From the NCBI GenBank assembly GCA_002331575.1, contig DCZG01000101.1:16662-38554 (forward strand): a stretch of 21,893 bases of DNA, read 5' to 3'. This stretch comes from Atopobium sp. UBA2090 (lineage in GTDB: Bacteria; Actinomycetota; Coriobacteriia; Coriobacteriales; Atopobiaceae). The translations under genes were made by a program, and so were the position numbers. Positions 1 through 5,399 of this stretch are shown piece by piece. The stretch's first letter is position 1. Each line of letters opens with the position of its first letter. The notes beneath the pieces are model-generated. The model saw only the letters and a program-made list of their open reading frames with translations, searched no databases and was not told the DNA's origin.

Positions 1-570
1 GTCGTCGAGGGGGACGCAGGTCGCCTCGGTGAGGTTCTCCTGGACCCAGGCCTCGCCCGTGGTGCCGGACTGGACGGCGACCTTGACCCCGGCGCTGTTG
101 AGGGAGTCCTCGTCGGCCTTGGCGGAGTCGGCCTTGGTCACGACGCCCTGGTTGGAGTCCATGTAGGGGTCGGAGAAGTCGATCTCCTGCTTGCGCTCGT
201 CGGTGATCGTGAAGTTGGAGACGCCCACGTCAGCCTTGCCGCCCTGCTTGATGAGGGGGATGATCGCGTCGAACTTCATGGCCGAGAGGTACTGACTCTC
301 GAGACCCATCTTCCCGGCGATGGCGACCATGAGGTCGACCTCGAAGCCCTCGGGCTCGCCGGTCTTCTCGTTGGTGGAATCCAGTGGCGGGTTGGCCAGG
401 TCGGATGCCACGAGGATCTTGCCGGACTCGACGAGCGAGTAGCTGGCGGCGGATTCTGACGTCGACGAGCTGGTGGTGCCGGAGGTCGAAGATCCGCAGG
501 CTCCGAGCGCGAGCGTGAGTGCGGTACCGAACGAGCCGGTGACGAAGGTCCTTCTCGACAGCGTGTGCAT
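1..570 (-). CDS. ABC transporter solute-binding lipoprotein, amino-acid type (3' part missing)
   Basis: This is a periplasmic-binding-protein-like (SBP family 3) lipoprotein that would deliver a polar amino acid to an ABC importer. The first 190 codons are visible and the frame runs off the left edge. The N-terminus has SRRTF, a twin-arginine-like motif, then a hydrophobic stretch and a lipobox LGAC with Cys25. This suggests Tat or Sec export with lipid anchoring. A Ser/Thr-rich linker follows. The mature start resembles family 3, with 'ILVASDLANPPL', 'GFEVDLMVAIAGKMG' and 'QGGKADVGVSNFTITDERK'. The ATG at 570 is preceded by AGGAAG at a good distance. The permease and ATPase genes are not in the window, and substrate specificity cannot be read from the sequence. 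Confidence 0.88.
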   Translation of the reverse strand, partial: MHTLSRRTFVTGSFGTALTLALGACGSSTSGTTSSSTSESAASYSLVESGKILVASDLANPPLDSTNEKTGEPEGFEVDLMVAIAGKMGLESQYLSAMKFDAIIPLIKQGGKADVGVSNFTITDERKQEIDFSDPYMDSNQGVVTKADSAKADEDSLNSAGVKVAVQSGTTGEAWVQENLTEATCVPLDD

Positions 571-591
571 GATGCTTCCTCTCGTATGCGT

Positions 592-624
592 GAGGGGAAC
601 ATTACGGCCTTGATACCACCCCTC
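592..624 (-). other. Leader hairpin before the solute-binding protein gene
   Basis: GAGGGG and CCCCTC form a 6 bp stem about 20-50 nt upstream of the start codon at 570. The strand inside the hairpin reads GGGTGGTATC, which superficially resembles a T-box core. No specifier stem or terminator with a U-run is seen, so no riboswitch is called. Confidence 0.3.
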
Positions 625-752
625 CGCGTGCACAGCAGTGTCCCTCAGCCGAACTTCAGATTCTCCCTCCCCCGCATCTCTTAACAAGATTGTCATTCGA
701 GGGTGCCCATTTTTCAGCAATTCTGCATATACCAACTGCCCTTTGAAATGAA

Positions 753-784
753 ATTGCATACAAATCGCACTAGATTGCATCAAA
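753..784. promoter_or_regulatory. Tandem 21-bp-phased direct repeat, possible operator/promoter region
   Basis: ATTGCATACAAA (753-764) and ATTGCATCAAA (774-784) repeat with a 21 bp period, two helical turns, in an AT-rich patch of otherwise GC-rich DNA. On the minus strand TTGATG, a 17 nt gap and TATGCA could be a weak promoter for the solute-binding protein gene and would overlap both repeats. This suggests a regulated promoter; the regulator is unknown. The rest of the 571-797 gap shows nothing else clear. Confidence 0.35.
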
Positions 785-797
785 CGCAATAGTCCGC

Positions 798-833
798 ACA
801 AAAGAGGGCGGGAAGGCAGCTTGCCTCCCGCCC
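798..833 (-). terminator. Rho-independent terminator of the GS-family gene
   Basis: On the minus strand a GC-rich stem (arms 822-833 and 806-818, one bulged base, four-base loop) is followed by TCTTTTGT. It begins 28 nt after the stop codon of the 861-2201 gene. Confidence 0.85.
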
Positions 834-860
834 CCTGGCAGGTCTCTATGGATGGACGTC

Positions 861-2201
861 CTACACGCCGCCGTAGTAGTGCTCTCGCTCCCAGTCGGTC
901 ACGGTCGTGCAGAACTCGTCCCACTCGGCGCGCTTCTCGCGCACGAGGTACTCGAAGATGTGGTCGCCGAGCGTCTCGCGCATGAGGTCGCTCTCCTCGA
1001 ACCAGTCGACCGCCTCGCCGAGGGTGCGCGGCAAGCGCTCGATGCCCTTGGCGGCAAGCTCGCGCTCGCTGAGCCGGAAGGTGTCGCACGTGGACTCCTC
1101 GGGCAGGGGAAGCTCCTCCTCGATGCCCTTGAGGCCGGCCGCCAGCGTCACCGCGAGGGCGAGGTAGGGGTTGGCCGTGGGATCGGCGCTGCGGAGCTCG
1201 ACGCGCGTGGCGATGTGCTTGCCCGGCTTGTGCGTGGGGATGCGAACGAGCGCCGAGCGGTTCTTGCGACCCCAGGTCGCGTAGTTGGGAACCTCGCCGC
1301 TGCGAATGAAGCGCTTGTAGGAGTTGACGGTGGGGTCGGTGACCAGGGTGAACTCCGGCGCGTACTTGAGCAGGCCGGCCACGTAGTGCTGGCCGAGCTC
1401 GGAGAGGTGCGCCGGGTTCTCGTCCTTGGACGCCCAGAAGAGGTTCTCGCCCTCATGGTCGAGAAGCGACTGGTAGAGGAACATCGCCGAACCGGGGACG
1501 CCCGAGATGGGCTTGGGCATGAACGAGGCGAACATGCCCTTCTCGGCTGCCTCCTGCTTGATGACGAGACGCGCGGTCATGATGTTGTCGGCGCAGCTCA
1601 CGGCCTCGGCGAAGCGGAGCTCGATGCCGTTCTGGGAGGGGCCGGAGGCGTGGAAGGAGTACTGCACCGGGATGGACATCTTCTCGAGCAGGAGCGTCGT
1701 GGAACGGCGCAGGTCACGCGCGGCGTCCATGGGCGTGAGGTCGAAGTAGCCCGCGGTGTCGAGCGGAACCGGGTTGAGGTCGTTGTCAAAGTAGAAGTAC
1801 TCTATCTTGGGACCGACGTTGTAAACGAAGCCCTGCTCGTCGGCCCTTTGGAAGATGCGGTCGAGGACGCCGCGGGGATCGCCCTCGAAAGGCTCGCGGG
1901 ACGGCGTCTTGATGTTGCAGAACACACGCGCGACGCCGCTCTCGCTCGGACGCCACGGAAGCAGCTGGAAGGTGTCCGCCACGGGGAAGGCGAGCATGTC
2001 CGATTCCTCGAGCGACGAGAAGCCGTCGACCGACGACCCGTCAAAGCCGATGCCCTCCTCGAAGGCCTCCTCGAGCTCCTCGGGCGAGATCGAGAACGAC
2101 TTGAGGTTCCCGAGAACGTCGGTGAACCATAGTCGCACGAAGCGGATGTCTCGCTCCTCCACGGTACGTAGGACGAAGTCGATGTCCTTCTGACTGCCCA
2201 T
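861..2201 (-). CDS. Glutamine synthetase family protein (GlnA2-like) lacking most metal ligands
   Basis: The 446-residue product aligns end to end with type I glutamine synthetases and most resembles actinobacterial GlnA2 (FVLRTVEERDIRFVRLWFTD, FEEGIGFDGSS, NRSALVRIP, TRVELRSADPTANPYLAL). The ligase reaction needs two metal sites. By alignment to E. coli residues, Glu131 (here E134) and Glu357 (E335) are kept. Glu129 is Lys132, Glu212 is Ala185, Glu220 is Gly192 and His269 is Phe241 (GSAMFLYQ instead of GSxMH). The usual HHEV..GQ.E motif reads FHASGPSQNG. The adenylylation-site motif of beta-type GS is absent. The frame is intact and the surrounding sequence conserved, so a sequencing error is unlikely. 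The start is ATG at 2201 with AAAGGGGA upstream; a TTG five codons earlier lies within that RBS. It may be a pseudoenzyme, a regulator, or an enzyme with changed chemistry. Confidence 0.85.
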   Translation of the reverse strand: MGSQKDIDFVLRTVEERDIRFVRLWFTDVLGNLKSFSISPEELEEAFEEGIGFDGSSVDGFSSLEESDMLAFPVADTFQLLPWRPSESGVARVFCNIKTPSREPFEGDPRGVLDRIFQRADEQGFVYNVGPKIEYFYFDNDLNPVPLDTAGYFDLTPMDAARDLRRSTTLLLEKMSIPVQYSFHASGPSQNGIELRFAEAVSCADNIMTARLVIKQEAAEKGMFASFMPKPISGVPGSAMFLYQSLLDHEGENLFWASKDENPAHLSELGQHYVAGLLKYAPEFTLVTDPTVNSYKRFIRSGEVPNYATWGRKNRSALVRIPTHKPGKHIATRVELRSADPTANPYLALAVTLAAGLKGIEEELPLPEESTCDTFRLSERELAAKGIERLPRTLGEAVDWFEESDLMRETLGDHIFEYLVREKRAEWDEFCTTVTDWEREHYYGGV

Positions 2202-2263
2202 GCGGTCCCCTTTCAAGGCGCCGACTGCAGATTCTCATTCGTGGATTACGTTCTCACATACGT

Positions 2264-2279
2264 GTTTCGCGACTGTTTC
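2264..2279 (-). promoter_or_regulatory. Paired GAAAC boxes 11 bp apart upstream of the GS-family gene
   Basis: The minus strand reads GAAAC, six bases, GAAAC, and then GTGAG after another six. Actinobacterial GlnR sites use 5-bp boxes, including GAAAC, with 6-nt gaps. The match is partial and no GlnR gene is visible, so this is only a candidate nitrogen-control site. Confidence 0.25.
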
Positions 2280-2330
2280 AGCATGCGAGACTCTGGGCCG
2301 ACGGTTTGGATGGCTGGCGAGAATACCGTG

Positions 2331-2540
2331 TTACTCGTGGTCAGAGGCCTTGCCGAGGGCGTCGTCCGCTCGCTTCACCATGTCGTCGGCGGCATGGCAG
2401 CGGCCGGTGAACCGAGAGGTGCACATACCCCTGCTGACGCAGCTCGCGCACTCCGACCGATTGGGTCTGGCGAGTCGGCGAACGCACAGCACGAAGACGG
2501 CAGCGACTGCCGCGATGATCACGAAGTCCGATACGCCCAT
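2331..2540 (-). CDS. Small single-pass membrane protein with a cysteine-rich tail
   Basis: A 69-residue product. Residues about 4-20 (SDFVIIAAVAAVFVLCV) form one membrane segment, followed by a basic stop-transfer RRLARPNR. A cytoplasmic tail then carries four cysteines (CASC, then C and C at 5- and 6-residue spacings) and ends in a charged helix. The layout recalls the small Cys-rich proteins found next to FeoB, but no feo gene is near. The start is the ATG at 2540, with GGGAG about 10 nt upstream; the longer GTG-started frame would include the RBS. The gene lies 129 bp upstream of the GS-family gene on the same strand and may be cotranscribed with it. The function is not known. The alternating frames here are less clear than elsewhere, so confidence is moderate. 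Confidence 0.6.
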   Translation of the reverse strand: MGVSDFVIIAAVAAVFVLCVRRLARPNRSECASCVSRGMCTSRFTGRCHAADDMVKRADDALGKASDHE

Positions 2541-2680
2541 TGCGTTCACGCTCCCTACCACCCACGCGACGATTTGCGCAGTACAAGTGTTAACCAGAGA
2601 AAACTATACCCAAGAGCGTCATACTGAATCAGAAGCGGTATCGATGCCGCACACAACGCGCAAGAGAAGGGAATCCTCCG

Positions 2681-3445
2681 ATGGACAACGACCAGACCAT
2701 GACCCTTGTCATCATCCGTCACGGCGAATCCGAGTGGAACCTCAAGAACCTCTTCACAGGTTGGACGGACGTCGACCTCACTGACACCGGACGCGCGGAG
2801 GCACACGCGGGTGGCAAGGCCCTCAAGGAGGCTGGCTACGACTTCGACCTCTGCTACACGTCCCTTCTCAAGCGCGCCATCCACACGCTTAACTGCGTCC
2901 TCGACGAGCTCGACCGCAACTGGCTCCCCGTCACCAAGGCATGGCAGCTCAACGAGCGCCACTACGGCGCCCTCCAGGGTCTGAACAAGGCTGACGCGGC
3001 CGCCGAGCACGGCGAGGCTCAGGTCAAGATCTGGCGTCGCTCCTTCGACATCTGCCCACCCGCCCTCCAGCCCAACGACCCGCGCGACCCCCACATCCTC
3101 GAGATGTTCCGCGACGTCCCCTCTGAGGACCTCCCCTACACCGAGTGCCTGAAGGACACGATCGCCCGCGCGTGGCCGTACTTCGAGGAGAACATCAAGC
3201 CCCAGATGGAGGCCGGTAAGCGCGTCCTTATCGCCGCTCACGGCAACAGCCTCCGCGCCCTCGTGATGCAGTTCGAGAAGCTCACGCCCGAGCAGATCCT
3301 CGAGGTCAACATCCCGACCGGCATCCCCTGCGCCTACACCTTCGACAAGGACTGGAATATCCTCGACAAGCACTACATCGGCGACCCGGCCACCATCGAG
3401 GCCAAGATCAACGCCGTCGCCAACCAGGGCAAGGTCAAGAAGTAG
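2681..3445 (+). CDS. gpmA: 2,3-bisphosphoglycerate-dependent phosphoglycerate mutase
   Basis: This cytoplasmic glycolysis/gluconeogenesis enzyme interconverts 3- and 2-phosphoglycerate through a phosphohistidine. The 254-residue length is standard for the dPGM family. Visible motifs are RHGESEWN with the phosphorylated His14, FTGWTDVDLT, the acid/base region LNERHYGALQGLNK, and the second catalytic His in AAHGNSLRAL. The ATG at 2681 has AAGGGA 8 nt upstream. A second in-frame ATG six codons in has no RBS. It is monocistronic, with a strong terminator 25 nt after the stop. Confidence 0.96.
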   Translation: MDNDQTMTLVIIRHGESEWNLKNLFTGWTDVDLTDTGRAEAHAGGKALKEAGYDFDLCYTSLLKRAIHTLNCVLDELDRNWLPVTKAWQLNERHYGALQGLNKADAAAEHGEAQVKIWRRSFDICPPALQPNDPRDPHILEMFRDVPSEDLPYTECLKDTIARAWPYFEENIKPQMEAGKRVLIAAHGNSLRALVMQFEKLTPEQILEVNIPTGIPCAYTFDKDWNILDKHYIGDPATIEAKINAVANQGKVKK

Positions 3446-3470
3446 CTTCTCGCTCCATGCGTACGCCCGA

Positions 3471-3503
3471 CGCCCCGTGCCCCCTTCGGCACGGGGCGTT
3501 TTT
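3471..3503 (+). terminator. Rho-independent terminator of gpmA
   Basis: An 11 bp perfect GC-rich stem (3471-3481 with 3488-3498) with a six-base loop is followed directly by TTTTT. Confidence 0.95.
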
Positions 3504-3504
3504 A

Positions 3505-3572
3505 TGGAAAAGGGGACAGGTGTATATTCCATGCCATTCAATAAATTTGAATGGATATTCAGCACTCCCCTA
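3505..3572 (+). repeat. Decayed copy of the GGGGACAGGT palindrome family (copy A)
   Basis: The left arm (3505-3540) matches copy B at 4125-4160 except for one base. The right arm is eroded: only TGAATGG, ATATT and CACTCCCCT fragments remain, with a short deletion. It starts one base after the U-run of the gpmA terminator. Confidence 0.8.
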
Positions 3573-3617
3573 CCTCAGACGACATCGCCGACGCACGACC
3601 AATCCCGTCGCATCCTG

Positions 3618-3669
3618 AACAATGCTCCATTGTTGTTCATCTGCCCATCCCTAGAATGAACATCGTTCA
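3618..3669 (+). promoter_or_regulatory. Promoter with two flanking inverted repeats, upstream of the 3700 gene
   Basis: TTGTTG (3630-3635), 16 nt, then TAGAAT (3652-3657). The -35 overlaps the inverted repeat AACAATG-CTC-CATTGTT (3618-3634). The -10 abuts TGAAC-ATC-GTTCA (3657-3669), which would cover the start of transcription. Such placement is typical of repressor operators; the regulator is unknown. Confidence 0.5.
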
Positions 3670-3699
3670 GATAGAGCTCACGGGAAAGGGAACAGCCCT

Positions 3700-4122
3700 A
3701 TGAAGGTCAAGACGAGAAATCTGCTGCTCATCGCCTGCGCTGTATGGTCGGCAGCCGGCTTCAACATCCTCCGCATCGGCGTCGAGTCATACCACACCAA
3801 CCTTTCGATGCTGAACCTTCTTCTGTCCGCAATCGTGTTCGGCGTGTTCCAGGTCTTCGTGTTCGGACGACTTGTGGAGAGACACCATGGAAGGATCATG
3901 GGCTACGAGGCAGAACGGCAGTACTTCTACAAGTTCTTCGATGGGAAGTCATTTGCCATCATGGCTTTCATGATGACTGGCGGAATACTGCTCAGGGGCT
4001 CGGGCATCGCACCCGAGCGCTTCATTGCCGTGTTCTACTCCGGTCTGGGAGCCTCCCTGCTCACAGCTGGGATTCTCTTCGGGCGCAAGTACCTCGAGGC
4101 AAGGCCTGTCATCGGAGCATAA
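3700..4122 (+). CDS. Small four-helix membrane protein of unknown function
   Basis: The 140-residue product has about four membrane segments, near residues 7-25, 37-55, 84-100 and 107-127. A polar loop between the second and third contains RLVERHHGRIMGYEAERQYFYKFF. I do not recognise the family. AAAGGGAA lies 8 nt before the ATG. Codon use is less GC3-biased than in neighbouring genes, which could mean later acquisition. The gene sits between copies A and B of the GGGGACAGGT palindrome, and its stop codon shares its last base with the first base of copy B. Upstream there is a promoter with two inverted repeats, so it may be regulated. Confidence 0.75.
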   Translation: MKVKTRNLLLIACAVWSAAGFNILRIGVESYHTNLSMLNLLLSAIVFGVFQVFVFGRLVERHHGRIMGYEAERQYFYKFFDGKSFAIMAFMMTGGILLRGSGIAPERFIAVFYSGLGASLLTAGILFGRKYLEARPVIGA

Positions 4123-4206
4123 CCTGGAAAAGGGGACAGGTGCATATTCCATGCCATTCAATAGTCATGAATGGCATGGAATATGCACCTGTCCCCTTTT
4201 CCAGGT
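4122..4206. repeat. 85-bp perfect palindrome of the GGGGACAGGT family (copy B)
   Basis: Two perfect 39 bp arms (4122-4160 and 4168-4206) flank a 7 nt loop. The core GGAAAAGGGGACAGGT is shared with copies A and C. The element fills the gap between two convergent genes exactly, and shares one base with each stop codon (TAA 4120-4122; TGA 4208-4206 on the minus strand). As RNA from either strand it would fold into a very long hairpin and could act as a bidirectional terminator or decay barrier. Similar elements in other bacteria are suspected to be mobilised by REP-associated tyrosine transposases; no transposase gene is in this window. Confidence 0.93.
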
Positions 4207-4769
4207 CAGAGCGACGAGGCGATGACCACGGCCGCTATCCCGACCGAGACGAGCGGCACCGTGCCGTCGAAGAACGCCGGCCAAGGACCGAGCCGGTAGT
4301 AGAGCACGTAGCAGACGAGGCTCGCCACGACGAGCACTCCGACCGTCACGTAGAGGGCCACCGCACGCTGCTGGGAGATGACCCCCGCGGAGAGGGCTCC
4401 CACGACGGCGCACTCGAAGGCGCACCACGCGACGATGAGGAGAAGCTCGGTGGTTATCTGCCTGTCGAGGAGCTTGCTGGTCACGGCCGCGAGGACGACG
4501 TATGCCACCGCTCCCGCGACGAGGTATGGCAGAGGCGAGAAGCCCTCCGCGCCCGGCAGCTGCGAGAGCGCCCCGCCAGCCGAGAAGCACCCGATCACGC
4601 CGCAGACCGCCGCGCCGAGGATGAGCGCCACGCCGAACCAGTAGAGGGGACCCTCGATGTGCGTGTTCGGCCTGAAGAAGAGTGCCCACCAGGCCAGGTA
4701 GAGCGCGCAGCACACGGCGAGAAGCACGTGTCCGCGAGCAACGGTCGCAGCGGCACCTGATGCAGCCAT
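4206..4769 (-). CDS. Six-helix integral membrane protein of unknown function
   Basis: The 187-residue product is almost entirely hydrophobic. It has about six predicted membrane helices, starting with HVLLAVCCALYLAWWALFF, and short polar loops such as FRPNTHIEGPLYWFG. I do not recognise a family. The ATG at 4769 is chosen because GGAGG lies 6 nt upstream and the preceding gene's TAG ends one base before it, a typical translationally coupled pair. Longer in-frame extensions merely run over the upstream gene. Its stop codon shares a base with palindrome copy B. Cotranscription with the GGQ-factor gene is likely, but the functional link is unclear. Confidence 0.8.
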   Translation of the reverse strand: MAASGAAATVARGHVLLAVCCALYLAWWALFFRPNTHIEGPLYWFGVALILGAAVCGVIGCFSAGGALSQLPGAEGFSPLPYLVAGAVAYVVLAAVTSKLLDRQITTELLLIVAWCAFECAVVGALSAGVISQQRAVALYVTVGVLVVASLVCYVLYYRLGPWPAFFDGTVPLVSVGIAAVVIASSL

Positions 4770-4770
4770 G

Positions 4771-5148
4771 CTAGTCCTCCGTTCCCGGGCGCCTGCGAAG
4801 CTTCTTGACGTCCGACCTGCAGTGCTTCGCCTCGAGGCGACGGCGCACCGACGCCTTGGAGGGTCTCGTCGCGTGACGGACCTTGGGAGGGATCGCGCGG
4901 CGCTCGAGCTCCGAGCGGATCTTCGCCAGACAGGTCTGGCGGTTCCGGAGCTGGCTTCTCTGCTCGCGGCTCGTGACGACGATGCCCGTGGGCGCATGCC
5001 GCATGCGCACTGCCGAGTCCGTCGTGTTCACGCCCTGGCCGCCTGGGCCGGTCGCGCGGAACACGTCGACCTCGCACTGCTCGTAGAGCTCGTCAGGCGT
5101 GAGCCTGGCAAAACGGGCGTAGTCGCGGTATGTGAGCTTCTTCTCCAT
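4771..5148 (-). CDS. Release-factor-like peptidyl-tRNA hydrolase (GGQ domain protein)
   Basis: The 125-residue protein carries the class I release factor catalytic domain alone. GPGGQGVN, with the GGQ at residues 36-38, would enter the ribosomal peptidyl-transferase centre and hydrolyse peptidyl-tRNA. There is no stop-codon recognition domain. The C-terminus is strongly basic (RRRLEAKHCRSDVKKLRRRP), like ArfB-type rescue factors that put a basic tail in the empty mRNA channel. The N-terminal LTYRDYARFARLTPDELYEQCEVDVFRA resembles the 'peptide chain release factor-like' subgroup rather than classical ArfB. The most likely role is rescue of stalled ribosomes. No good Shine-Dalgarno is seen before the ATG at 5148. 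The gene is coupled to the downstream membrane protein. Confidence 0.87.
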   Translation of the reverse strand: MEKKLTYRDYARFARLTPDELYEQCEVDVFRATGPGGQGVNTTDSAVRMRHAPTGIVVTSREQRSQLRNRQTCLAKIRSELERRAIPPKVRHATRPSKASVRRRLEAKHCRSDVKKLRRRPGTED

Positions 5149-5222
5149 GGCAACAGTCTAGCGAAAAGAGCGTCTGTGACGCGCCGGGCACCAGCTGCCG
5201 TCCCAGCCGTCGCCAGGCGGCC

Positions 5223-5367
5223 GTTGTGTCGTGCGACGCGCTCCGTCGCGCGGAAATTGTGTCGCACGATAGGTTTTTGTACACGAACGTATCGCACGAC
5301 ACAAATCAGAGCCTCAAATGTATCGCACGATAGGATTTCGTACATAAACCTATCGTGCGACACAAAC
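5223..5367. repeat. Cluster of five TGTGTCGYRCGATA-type repeats in mixed orientation (BIME-like)
   Basis: Copies are at 5223-5237 (+), 5257-5273 (+), 5288-5306 (-), 5319-5334 (+) and 5349-5367 (-). The last pair forms a 12 bp perfect stem (5323-5334 with 5349-5360). The second and third pair imperfectly over 15 bp. The cluster fills most of the gap between ppc and the GGQ-factor gene, both on the minus strand, so it lies 3' of ppc. It has no U-run. It resembles bacterial interspersed mosaic elements built from REP sequences, but the sequence itself is not one I recognise. Confidence 0.85.
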
Positions 5368-5399
5368 TTTGCGCGGCGCCGCCAGGCGACGCACCGCCA

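Noticed and set aside
592..624. T-box riboswitch before the solute-binding protein gene
   Set aside because: Only a GGGTGGTA-like string is present. The rest of the T-box core, stem I and a terminator are missing.
852..2132. Open frame antisense to the GS-family gene
   Set aside because: Same GC-rich mirror effect; no domain and no RBS.
5223..5367. CRISPR array
   Set aside because: Repeat orientation alternates and repeats are short and variable, which fits REP-type elements instead.
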